DNA of 7,873 nucleotides from DASWIG01 sp965371445 (GTDB lineage Bacteria; Acidobacteriota; Thermoanaerobaculia; Multivoradales; J023). The DNA is taken from the NCBI GenBank assembly GCA_965371445.1, contig CBDUYN010000288.1:1-7873 (forward strand), given 5' to 3'. The position numbers and the translations under genes were made by a program. Shown here piece by piece: positions 1 through 5,795 of this stretch (position 1 is its first letter; each line of letters opens with the position of its first letter). Under the pieces are notes generated by a model, which was given only the letters and a program-made list of their open reading frames with translations, ran no database searches and was not told where the DNA came from.

Positions 1-19
1 AAGACCCGGATTCTCTGAA

Positions 20-40
20 CCCCCCTTTAGGAAAGGGGGG
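20..40. repeat. Perfect 9-bp hairpin in C/G-run repeat
   Basis: Six C and three T (20-28) pair exactly with three A and six G (32-40) around the loop AGG. The G run resumes after one C (42-47), giving the C-run/G-run look of short intergenic repeats found in many environmental genomes. It lies downstream of the minus-strand pilin operon and could act as a terminator or REP-like element. There is no clear T tract, so termination is only a possibility. Confidence 0.6.
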
Positions 41-53
41 CAGGGGGGATTTC

Positions 54-74
54 CCGGCAGGCGCAGCCTGCCGG
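54..74. terminator. Perfect 9-bp hairpin after the pilin operon
   Basis: CCGGCAGGC (54-62) pairs exactly with GCCTGCCGG (66-74) around the loop GCA. It begins 20 nt beyond the stop codon of the last pilin gene on the minus strand and is the best candidate for that operon's transcript end. No U-run follows on the minus strand, so it may instead be a processing or stability hairpin, or part of the same intergenic repeat as the hairpin at 20-40. Confidence 0.4.
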
Positions 75-93
75 ATCTATGCCCTACAGGCTC

Positions 94-534
94 CTACAAG
101 CCCTCGGGCTCCTCGAACGCCACCGGCGCCCAGCGGACGACCTCGGGCGGATCGCGCTTGCCGGGGTCCGGGTGACGGTCGATCTTGACGATCGCCTCGG
201 CGGCCCGGCCTCCGCCCCAGTAGGTGGCGCGGACCGTCACCTCGACGACGAGCCCCGAGATCTTTTCCGTCGTGACGGCCACCGTCCCGTCGCCGAAGGG
301 CTCGACCTCGCCGCTGGCCTCGTAGTCGGGGTCCGACCAGAGGCGCGAAAGGGTCTCGGCGAGCCCCGCGTCGAGGAGCGAGCGGAGCTCGACGTCTCGC
401 ACCTCGTCGCGGTATTGCATGAAGCGCCGATTCAGTCCCATCGAGGTCAGGAGCGCTGCCGTCATCGCTACGATGAGGACGAAGAGCGCGACGATCATCA
501 CGTGGCCCGACTCCCTCGGGCGCCTGCCCCTCAC
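94..534 (-). CDS. PilX/GspK-like minor prepilin
   Basis: This 146-residue protein has a type IV prepilin-like N-terminus: a short basic leader ending in ESG (G10), then a hydrophobic helix at about residues 12-30 (VMIVALFVLIVAMTAALL). The +5 position after the predicted prepilin-peptidase cut is Val, not the usual Glu. This is known for PilX- and GspK-type minor pilins, which start filament assembly at the tip. I chose the GTG at 534 because it overlaps the stop of the upstream gene (GTGA, 531-534) and puts the leader at normal length; much longer reading through the frame has no pilin character. The rest is a small beta-rich head with no recognised domain. It is the third gene of a V-W-X order, translationally coupled to its neighbour. 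A pilY1-type gene would be expected next, but the frame stops at a TAG and repeats follow. Confidence 0.72.
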   Translation of the reverse strand: MRGRRPRESGHVMIVALFVLIVAMTAALLTSMGLNRRFMQYRDEVRDVELRSLLDAGLAETLSRLWSDPDYEASGEVEPFGDGTVAVTTEKISGLVVEVTVRATYWGGGRAAEAIVKIDRHPDPGKRDPPEVVRWAPVAFEEPEGL

Positions 535-1076
535 CAGCCCACCCCGCCGCCGCCGCGCAGCGTGAGCACCAGGCTCTCCTGGTGCATCTCCCGCGGCGCG
601 ACGACGCGAAAGCCGTCCTTGGCGAGCGGTCCCGGACGGCGGGTCCGCAACCAGGTCAGCTGGATGAGGAGGGAGGGCTTGCCGGAGCCCGGGAGCCGCG
701 TCCAGCCGAAGCTCCCGACCCCGTCGAGCACCGTCCGCTCGCCGCCGCCTTCCGGATCGTCGAGCCTGCGCCGCAGCCGGTCTCCCTGGAGGCCGTAGGT
801 GATCCGGCGTTTTCCGGGCAGGACGAGGAGCAGGTCCTCGTCCTTGTTGATGGCGCTGACAGCGGCGGTGACGTCGGCGCGTAGCTGTTTCAGGGCGACG
901 GTCGCCTCCGCCTCGAGGATCCGTTCCTGCTCGAAGGCCATGTGGCGGAGCCCCGCCTGGAGAAGGGGCCCCGAGAGGAGGAGCGCGACGGTCAGGATGA
1001 GAATCGTCAGGACGAGCTCCAGGAGGCTCCATCCCGCCGTCCGCCGCGGCCTGCCGCTTCTCACGCCGTTTCTCAT
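531..1076 (-). CDS. PilW/GspJ-like minor prepilin
   Basis: The product has 181 residues. The N-terminus carries a basic leader to G15, then WSLLE, so the cleavage motif G-x-x-x-x-E has the conserved Glu at +5 (E20). A hydrophobic helix at about residues 18-38 follows. The start is the ATG at 1076, which overlaps the upstream stop as ATGA. A longer open frame reaches 1475, but its extra N-terminal part is Pro/Arg/Gly-rich shadow sequence opposite the pilV-like gene. The downstream segment looks like the PilW/GspJ periplasmic head (a helix rich in Glu/Leu/Arg, then beta strands such as RRITYGLQGDRLRRRL, about residues 74-87). Expected role: an inner-membrane minor (pseudo)pilin that primes type IV pilus or type II secretion pseudopilus assembly. 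The pilus and secretion families cannot be told apart here. Confidence 0.8.
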   Translation of the reverse strand: MRNGVRSGRPRRTAGWSLLELVLTILILTVALLLSGPLLQAGLRHMAFEQERILEAEATVALKQLRADVTAAVSAINKDEDLLLVLPGKRRITYGLQGDRLRRRLDDPEGGGERTVLDGVGSFGWTRLPGSGKPSLLIQLTWLRTRRPGPLAKDGFRVVAPREMHQESLVLTLRGGGGVGW

Positions 1077-1480
1077 GGGATGAAGACCAGGGTCTCGATC
1101 TGGCGGTCGTATGGCCGGCCGCCGACGTTGTAGCGTACCTTGAGCGTCAACCGGCGGAGGCTGCGTCCCGGCTCGGCCTCGACTTGTGCCCACATCCGCA
1201 GTCCCTGGGCTGCCGCCGTGGCCGACGGCAGCCCCGAAAGGTCGATCTCGGCCTCGTCCTGCGGCAGGTAGGGGCCGGAGCGGATCGCCTCGAGCTGGAT
1301 CTCCAGCAGGCGCGAGGCCTCCCGGTGGGCCTCCAGGCGCCGCTCGATGCGCGGCGCCTCGACGACGAGGATCATCGTCCAGAGGATGGCCACCGCCATG
1401 AGCGTCAGCGCCACGAGGACCTCCAGGAGGGAGGCTCCACGCTGCCGTCGGCCCGAGGGTCTGTGGTCGCCGCACGTCAT
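1073..1480 (-). CDS. PilV/GspI-like minor prepilin
   Basis: The product has 135 residues, with a leader of 15 residues ending RQRG, then ASLLE: a canonical type III prepilin-peptidase site with Glu at +5 (E20). A hydrophobic helix at about 17-40 (LLEVLVALTLMAVAILW) follows. The C-terminal part (TLKVRYNVGGRPYDRQIETLVF) is a beta-strand end typical of PilV/GspI. The ATG at 1480 is the only reasonable start: an in-frame TAG lies four codons upstream and no strong Shine-Dalgarno is visible. It is the first gene of the three-gene operon and is transcribed away from the SIR2-NACHT operon. It would be cleaved by PilD-type peptidase and inserted in the inner membrane. Confidence 0.8.
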   Translation of the reverse strand: MTCGDHRPSGRRQRGASLLEVLVALTLMAVAILWTMILVVEAPRIERRLEAHREASRLLEIQLEAIRSGPYLPQDEAEIDLSGLPSATAAAQGLRMWAQVEAEPGRSLRRLTLKVRYNVGGRPYDRQIETLVFIP

Positions 1481-1613
1481 CTCAGGGTTAGTCTATCTTC
1501 CGAGGAGGCGTTTGCCGCCGGGCGTCGACACGGACGACCGGCGGTGTCAGAATATCGGGACCTTCCGGGGCGGGGCTTCCTGGCCGGCTTCGGTGAACCG
1601 CAGCGGGAGAATC
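1481..1613. promoter_or_regulatory. Divergent intergenic region, pilin vs SIR2-NACHT operons
   Basis: These 133 bases separate two divergent operons and must hold both promoters. On the minus strand TAGACT sits close upstream of the pilin start as a weak -10 candidate. On the plus strand AGAATATC (about 1547-1554) is the only A/T-rich patch. No convincing -35/-10 pair is visible in either direction, so promoter positions are not called. A clear ribosome binding site, GGGAGA (1605-1610), lies 3 nt before the ATG at 1614. Confidence 0.35.
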
Positions 1614-1991
1614 ATGAGCCAGCAAGACCACGAGAAGCCTTCCGTCAACGACGAGGCCATCGAACGGATCCACGCCCTGCAGGACGAGATCTTCGAGCGC
1701 GAGGAGAAGATCTTCGAGCTGGTGGACTCCTTTGAGGAGCACCCGGCGATCGTCGCCGCGGTGGAACGGCACAAGGAGAACCGGCAGATGCGCCTCATCG
1801 CCAACCTGAAAAAGGACTGGGACACGCTGCTGAGCCGCAGCCGCGCCGTGACCGAGAACGACATGGAGATTACCGCGGCCCTCGTCCATTTCATGGGCGA
1901 CTTGCTGGCCGTGCAGTCCGACGGTATTGCCGAGAGGTGGATCGAGCGCCTCGAGGACCACCTGGAAAAACACCGGGCGCAGGTGAGCTGA
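1614..1991 (+). CDS. Small charged helical protein, operon partner
   Basis: I do not recognise this 125-residue protein. It is rich in Glu, Arg, His and Lys with regularly spaced Leu/Ile (NDEAIERIHALQDEIFER at 12-29; ERWIERLEDHLEKHR at 107-121), so it should be almost wholly alpha-helical, perhaps with coiled-coil ends. There is no signal peptide or membrane segment. The start at 1614 is supported by GGGAGA just upstream; a longer in-frame opening to 1347 runs antisense through the pilin gene and is rejected. Its stop lies only 17 nt before the start of the SIR2-NACHT gene, so the two are probably co-transcribed. That suggests, but does not show, a role as regulator, inhibitor or adaptor of that protein. 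It could also be an unrelated housekeeping gene. Confidence 0.75.
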   Translation: MSQQDHEKPSVNDEAIERIHALQDEIFEREEKIFELVDSFEEHPAIVAAVERHKENRQMRLIANLKKDWDTLLSRSRAVTENDMEITAALVHFMGDLLAVQSDGIAERWIERLEDHLEKHRAQVS

Positions 1992-2008
1992 GCCGGTTTT
2001 CCACTCCG

Positions 2009-4651
2009 ATGGACGTCCCGCCAATCTTGACGCGTCGCCTCCGGCAGGGCCGGGTGATCCCGTTCGTGGGAGCGGGCGTCTCCATGGCCGTGCACAGGAA
2101 GGACGGCACCTGCCTCTTCCCGAGTTGGAAGGATCTCCTCCTCCTCGGCGCCGCCCGGTTGGCGAGCGAAGTCGGCGAGAAGCACGGGCAATTGGTCCGT
2201 CTCGTCCTGGAGGTGGACGGCGACTACCTCGGCGCCGCCCGACGTCTGCAACAACAGCCGGGCGACTTCTGGATCCGCTTCCTGCGCGACGAGCTCGATC
2301 CGAAGAGAGAGGACGTCGACGACGAAAGCCTCGCCCTCGCCCGTGCCGTCTGGAGCCTTGGCGGCCGGCTCGTCGTGACGACGAATTACGACCGCGTCCT
2401 CGAGTGGGCCTGTCCCGACGAGCTGCGCGGCGACCTCGACTTCTGGGACATTGAGGCCGTCGCCGAGCAGGCCAGGCTCCTCCAGGAAGGCGCCGCGACC
2501 CGGCCCACGGCCTGGCACCTCCACGGACGGATCGGCAACACCGCGGACCTCATTCTGACGACCGACGGCTACCAACGGCTTTACGGCTCCGATCGGGCCG
2601 AGGAGCGCTACCGCGCCGCCCGGGCGACGCTGCGGCATCTGCTCACCTCCCACTCCTTCCTCTTCGTCGGCTTCAGCCTCGACGACGCCAGCTTCGCCGC
2701 CGAGCTCAAGGGAGTCCGCGAGCTCTACCAGGGCTCGTCGGCGACGCATTACGCCCTCGTCCGCGCCAAGGACGAGAAGCGCGTCCGCGATCTCGGTGTC
2801 ATGCCGATCCTCTACGAGGACCGCGCCGCCCTCCCGGCCCTCGTCGAGGAAATCGGACGCCAGGCCGCCGCCCCGGCCGACGCCTCGGCACCGGCCGTCC
2901 CCGACGAGCCGCCGCCTCCCGACTGGACGGCCTACCTCGATTCCGTCATCGACCAGACGGGACACGTCGAGATCCGCGGCATCTCGACCTCCTCGAGCGT
3001 CGAGGCGCCGCGTCATCCGATCGAGCGGTTGTACACGCCGCTGCGTAGCCGCGGCTTCCCGCATCGGCTGGAAGACGCGGAGCGTGGCGCCGCCGCCGAG
3101 GGCTTCGAGGCGTCGGGCTCCGAGGCGTCGATCAGTCTGGCGGAGCTTCTGCCACGCCACGACCGTCTGCTGATCGAGGGGCAGCCGGGGGCCGGCAAGA
3201 CGACCTTCCTGCGTTTCGTCGCCGCCATGCTCGGCCGCGACGCCGCCGGACGTCCCTGCCCCGACGGCACGTCCTGGCGCCAGGTCTACCTCGGCCTCGA
3301 CGACACCGAGCCGCCGCCGATTCCGGTCTTCGTCCGCTTGGCCGACCTCGTCCCGCTGCTGGAGAAACGCGACACGTTGCGTCAAGACGACCGCCGGTGG
3401 CTTCTCGACTTCCTGGAACGGACCTGCTCGGAGAACGACTTTTCCGTCTCCCGCGACGCCTGGCAGGACAGCCTCGAGGGCGGCACGGCTCTCCTCCTTC
3501 TGGACGGCCTCGACGAGGTCGCCGACGAGACGCTGCGCGTCCGTCTCTTCGACGTCTTCCGCGACGCCTGTCGGCGCTGGCGTTGTCCCATGGTCGTGAC
3601 GAGCCGTCCGATCTCGACCGGCGAGCTACGCGACATGGGCTTTCGCCTCGCCACGATCGAGCCCTTCGGCGATGCGGAGATCGGAGTCTTCCTCGATCAC
3701 TGGGTGACGGCCCTTCACGCCGCCGGCAGCGTCAAGGAGTTGGGCGGCGAGGGCGAGAAGTACCGCCGCGAGCTCCACCAAGCGATCACCGAGCGACCAC
3801 GGGTGCGGCGCCTGGCGACCAACCCGGTCATGCTGACTTGCCTCTGTGTCGTCCACTGGAACGAGGGACGCCTCCCCGAGGGACGCTCGCGCGTCTACGG
3901 TGCCGTCGTCCGCTGGCTGCTGGTGGCACGCAAAGCACAGCGCAAGGAGGCGGGCTACGGCGACCGCTTCGCGCACCGGGCGCTGGCTCGTCTGGCGTTG
4001 GCCATGATGTGCGCGGAGGGCGGCAGGCGTACGGTCCTCGATTTGGAGGCCGCCGCCGTGGCGGTCGACGCCATGGCTGAACGCGAGCTCCCGGACGTCG
4101 ATGCCCAGGAGCGGCGGCACCGTTCTCGGGATTGGCTGCGCTTCGAATGCCTGGGCAGCGGTCTCGTCGAGGAGGTGGCCGGGAACCGAGTGCGCTTCTG
4201 GCACCTGACGTTCCAGGAGTACCTGGCGGCCCTGGAGCTCGCCTGGCGCGGCGACGGCAAGGACCCGGCGTCCGACTGGTGGCCGGTCGTCGAGGGTCGG
4301 CTCGACGACGCGCAATGGCGCGAGACGGTGGAGCTCCTGCCGGGCTGCCTCTTCGACGAAGGCGGCGAGGGACGCGTCGACCGGCTGCTGACCCGGGTGC
4401 TGAGGCTGCGCGGTGAGGACCCCGAGCTGGCCGAGGAGGCGCGGGTGGCGGGGATCGTCGGACGGCTGCTTCAGCCGCTCTCGGTCTACGGCTATCGGGT
4501 CCGTCCGGAGGTGGCTTCGGTGTACGAAGAGTCGTTGGAGCGATCGATGGCGCCGCTGACCGGTACTGGTTTCCGGCGCCGTCCCGCAGCGGCAGCGTTG
4601 GCTTTCGGCTTGTGTGCCTCTCCCGCGAGCCTTGAATCTTTGAATCCTTGA
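2009..4651 (+). CDS. SIR2-NACHT STAND NTPase, predicted antiphage effector
   Basis: The 880-residue product has an N-terminal SIR2-like domain (about 5-285). Visible motifs are FVGAGVS (19-25, NAD-binding), TTNYDRVLE (124-132, Asn126/Asp128), WHLHG (169-173, His172 the likely catalytic His) and GFS (221-223). A Pro/Ala linker (286-306) and a pre-NACHT segment (ERLYTPLRSRGF, 339-350) follow. The NACHT ATPase has P-loop GQPGAGKT (391-398), Walker B LLLLDGLDE (495-503), sensor TSRP (531-534), NPVMLTCLC (605-613) and a post-NACHT helical part with FWHLTFQEYLAAL (730-742). In known SIR2-STAND defence proteins, sensing of a phage product drives oligomerisation and NAD+ depletion. All key residues are intact here. 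I chose the ATG at 2009 (17 nt after the upstream stop) because the SIR2 fold starts at once; an in-frame GTG at 1937 would overlap the upstream gene, and no strong Shine-Dalgarno is seen. Residues about 848-880 are out-of-frame translation of an FGE-domain remnant, so the original C-terminal sensor seems lost. Confidence 0.9.
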   Translation: MDVPPILTRRLRQGRVIPFVGAGVSMAVHRKDGTCLFPSWKDLLLLGAARLASEVGEKHGQLVRLVLEVDGDYLGAARRLQQQPGDFWIRFLRDELDPKREDVDDESLALARAVWSLGGRLVVTTNYDRVLEWACPDELRGDLDFWDIEAVAEQARLLQEGAATRPTAWHLHGRIGNTADLILTTDGYQRLYGSDRAEERYRAARATLRHLLTSHSFLFVGFSLDDASFAAELKGVRELYQGSSATHYALVRAKDEKRVRDLGVMPILYEDRAALPALVEEIGRQAAAPADASAPAVPDEPPPPDWTAYLDSVIDQTGHVEIRGISTSSSVEAPRHPIERLYTPLRSRGFPHRLEDAERGAAAEGFEASGSEASISLAELLPRHDRLLIEGQPGAGKTTFLRFVAAMLGRDAAGRPCPDGTSWRQVYLGLDDTEPPPIPVFVRLADLVPLLEKRDTLRQDDRRWLLDFLERTCSENDFSVSRDAWQDSLEGGTALLLLDGLDEVADETLRVRLFDVFRDACRRWRCPMVVTSRPISTGELRDMGFRLATIEPFGDAEIGVFLDHWVTALHAAGSVKELGGEGEKYRRELHQAITERPRVRRLATNPVMLTCLCVVHWNEGRLPEGRSRVYGAVVRWLLVARKAQRKEAGYGDRFAHRALARLALAMMCAEGGRRTVLDLEAAAVAVDAMAERELPDVDAQERRHRSRDWLRFECLGSGLVEEVAGNRVRFWHLTFQEYLAALELAWRGDGKDPASDWWPVVEGRLDDAQWRETVELLPGCLFDEGGEGRVDRLLTRVLRLRGEDPELAEEARVAGIVGRLLQPLSVYGYRVRPEVASVYEESLERSMAPLTGTGFRRRPAAAALAFGLCASPASLESLNP
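4552..4635 (+). pseudogene. Out-of-frame FGE 3' remnant with DGR-like variable repeat
   Basis: Read in the frame that ends at the TGA of 4633-4635, this stretch encodes an FGE C-terminus: AADRYWFPAPSRSGSVGFRL, then VCLSREP. It matches the end of the facing gene, which closes with FLSVGFRLVCRSREP. The SIR2-NACHT gene runs through it in another frame and stops at 4651. Bases 4552-4617 align codon for codon with 5796-5861 (minus strand). Matching bases fade upstream of 4552, marking a deletion or recombination junction. The rest of the FGE domain (roughly 200 residues) is missing. See the matching repeat entry for the substitution pattern. Confidence 0.8.
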
Positions 4652-4748
4652 ATCTTTGGTCTTTTCTTCTCTTCTCTTTTTCCGGCGGGTCCAGGGCGGA
4701 GCCCCGGTCGCTACAAATTTGTCAGGTAGGTGACAATTTGTCAGGTAG
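4618..4748 (+). repeat. Left VR-downstream block (IMH-like tract, hairpin, TTGTC repeats)
   Basis: After the variable codons come the nearly invariant codons for SREP and the stop, then a 13-bp direct repeat CCTTGAATCTTTG (4630-4642 and 4646-4658). A pyrimidine-rich tract (about 4656-4682) and a hairpin follow: CCAGGGC (4691-4697), loop GGA, GCCCCGG (4701-4707), one mismatch. Two copies of TTTGTCAGGTAG (4718-4729, 4737-4748) close the block. The same order occurs in inverted orientation at 5685-5795. In DGRs an initiation-of-mutagenic-homing site and a small hairpin follow the VR; this placement fits, but function is inferred. Confidence 0.6.
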
Positions 4749-4778
4749 AGCTCAGAGCTTGTCCCGCCCGAAGGGCGT

Positions 4779-4855
4779 CTGGTCCCCTCTCCCCGGCTAG
4801 AAGCCGTGAATCATGGCGAGGAAGATTGACCGGGGAGAGGGTTAGGGTGAGGGGG
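4779..4855 (+). repeat. Left 77-bp inverted repeat of DUF559 cassette
   Basis: This arm matches the reverse complement of 5404-5480 at 75 of 77 positions. Each arm is itself a stem-loop: CCCTCTCCCCGG (4785-4796) pairs with CCGGGGAGAGGG (4830-4841) around a 33-nt loop. The GGTTAGGGTGAGGGG-type end resembles a repeat often seen beside DUF559 genes. With the other arm it delimits a 702-bp unit (4779-5480). No target-site duplication is evident outside the arms. Confidence 0.85.
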
Positions 4856-4892
4856 CCCCGGCGTACGTGGCGCGGAGGGTTCAGACTCCTTT

Positions 4893-5279
4893 TCATCCCT
4901 GGGGTTGGTTGCCGAGCGACGGCTGAGTCGTTCTTTCCTTCAACGCGCGGTGGATTTCGTCCATCACTGAGTCGATGTGCTGTAGCACTTCATGGTTCCA
5001 GAAACGAAGAACACGGATTCCGCACCTCTGTAGAACCTCCGTCCGGCATGCATCGTAGATTGCCTGTTTATTCGAGGCGTGTCCACCGCCGTCCACCTCG
5101 ATGGCCAACCTGACTCCAGGGCAATAGAAGTCAAGGATGAAATCCCCGACGACATGCTGGCGTCGGAACTTGAAGCCTACACAGCGACGATTCCGGAGTT
5201 GCCTCCAGAGAGTCTTCTCGGCATCTGTGGATTTCTTGCGGCTCTCTCGGGCGAAAAGGGTGAGGGGGAGGTTGGACAT
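4893..5279 (-). CDS. DUF559 family endonuclease-like protein
   Basis: The product has 128 residues, normal for a stand-alone DUF559 protein. This family has the PD-(D/E)xK nuclease fold related to very-short-patch-repair-type endonucleases. Visible features are the N-terminal PLTLFARESRKKSTDAEKTL segment (5-24), RRQHVVGDFILDFYCP (39-54, Asp50) and LAIEVDGGGH (58-67, Glu61, Asp63, His67), the expected metal and catalytic core. The ATG at 5279 has GAGGAA six nt upstream (5286-5291 on the plus strand). Substrate and role are unknown for most members; they are common solitary genes in variable regions. Lower GC than its neighbours and the flanking inverted repeats indicate a mobile origin. Confidence 0.88.
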   Translation of the reverse strand: MSNLPLTLFARESRKKSTDAEKTLWRQLRNRRCVGFKFRRQHVVGDFILDFYCPGVRLAIEVDGGGHASNKQAIYDACRTEVLQRCGIRVLRFWNHEVLQHIDSVMDEIHRALKERTTQPSLGNQPQG

Positions 5280-5403
5280 GACGGGTTCCTCGCGAATTCG
5301 ATTACCATTAAGATGATGATACCTTCGTTGGTGCTGTATGTCAAGTGATTCAGAAGAAAATATAAGTTGGCAGGCACGGACGGCTCGGCTCTCGACGGTT
5401 GTC

Positions 5404-5480
5404 CCCCCTCACCCTAACCCTCTCCCCGGTCAATCTTCCTCGCCATGATCCACGGCTTCCAGCCGGGGAGAGGGGACCAG
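5404..5480 (-). repeat. Right 77-bp inverted repeat of DUF559 cassette
   Basis: Reverse complement of 4779-4855 with two substitutions, both A in the left arm and G here when read in the left-arm direction. The internal stem is 5418-5429 with 5463-5474 around a 33-nt loop. The near-identity of the two arms points to recent duplication or gene conversion. Confidence 0.85.
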
Positions 5481-5580
5481 AGAAGATAGAGAAGATAGTG
5501 ACAAGAGTAGCCCCGTGTGGACGTTCGGTGCGCACCTACGCGTCCACCGTGCCGCCGACCCGGTCGTAATGCCTGCCTCT

Positions 5581-5703
5581 TTGTCAGGTAGCCGACAGAT
5601 TTGTCATCTAGCCGACAGATTTGTCGACAAGATGACACTCAAAACATCACTTTGTCGACAAAAATGTCGTCATGATGACAATTTTGTCAACAAGATGACA
5701 AAA
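5581..5703. repeat. TTGTC/GACAA palindromic repeat cluster
   Basis: A 20-bp tandem pair starts the cluster: TTGTCAGGTAGCCGACAGAT (5581-5600), with two changes in its second copy (5601-5620). It continues with perfect palindromes TTGTCGACAA (5621-5630) and TTTGTCGACAAA (5651-5662), an imperfect dyad (5665-5680), and TTTTGTCA/TGACAAAA (5682-5689 and 5696-5703, 6-nt spacer). The density of GTC/GAC half-sites suggests binding sites for a dimeric protein, or a recombination-prone array. A shorter version lies at 4718-4748. Both clusters start just beyond the VR-associated hairpins. Confidence 0.65.
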
Positions 5704-5795
5704 TGTAGCGACCAGGGCTCCGCCCTGGACCCAAGAAGAAGACAAAGACCCGGAACAAAGATTCAAGAATTCAAAAATCAAGGCTCGCGGGAGCG
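5685..5795 (-). repeat. Right VR-downstream block (IMH-like tract, hairpin)
   Basis: Inverted counterpart of 4618-4748, read on the minus strand. It holds the SREP codons and stop, TTGAAT/CTTGAATCTTTG repeats, a CTT-rich tract, then the perfect hairpin CCAGGGC-loop-GCCCTGG (5712-5728) followed by GTCGCTACA and TTGTC repeats. The hairpin lies about 50 nt beyond the stop codon, similar to the left copy (about 56 nt). It could serve as the DGR target-site hairpin or simply as a terminator for the gene at 5778-7754. Confidence 0.6.
5712..5728 (-). terminator. Perfect 7-bp hairpin downstream of FGE gene
   Basis: CCAGGGC pairs with GCCCTGG around a three-base loop. The left copy (4691-4707) has the same loop and one mismatch. 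No good U-run follows directly, so intrinsic termination is uncertain. The conserved position after two VR copies favours a DGR-type hairpin. Confidence 0.4.

Larger units (their letters stand above)
4779..5480. mobile_element. Putative DUF559 cassette with inverted terminal repeats
   Basis: A single DUF559 gene lies inside two 77-bp near-identical inverted arms. The base composition and codon use inside are more A/T-rich than the flanking NACHT genes, suggesting separate origin. No transposase is encoded, so movement would need help in trans or recombination between arms. The unit sits between the two VR-downstream blocks and could have inserted there, or invert by recombination between arms. 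Confidence 0.6.
5281..5777. other. Gene-free, repeat-rich intergenic zone
   Basis: No credible gene is present. Bases 5286-5291 hold the ribosome binding site of the DUF559 gene, and 5292-5375 is relatively A/T-rich and probably carries its promoter. Next come the right inverted-repeat arm (5404-5480), a 9-bp tandem pair AGAAGATAG (5481-5489 and 5490-5498), the TTGTC repeat cluster (5581-5703), a perfect hairpin (5712-5728) and the 3' flank of the right FGE gene. Short open frames here are antisense or repeat-derived. Confidence 0.6.

Noticed and set aside
1..10. Bases 1-10 match part of the DNA near 5745-5754 (AAGACCCGGA)
   Set aside because: A ten-base match in GC-rich DNA can be chance, and homology does not continue on either side, so it is not taken as a third VR flank.
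1547..3385. Long minus-strand open frame of 612 codons
   Set aside because: Lies antisense to the charged-protein and SIR2-NACHT genes. It is an open shadow frame of high-GC DNA with no domain, and the plus-strand genes carry clear motifs.
5079..5348. Plus-strand open frame of 89 codons in the DUF559 region
   Set aside because: Antisense to the DUF559 gene, whose catalytic motifs are clear on the minus strand.
4779..5480. Possible insertion sequence
   Set aside because: No transposase reading frame is present and no target-site duplication is visible, so only a cassette of unknown mobility is claimed.
5581..5703. Possible CRISPR array
   Set aside because: Units are short, palindromic and irregularly spaced, with no constant repeat and spacer lengths and no cas genes nearby.
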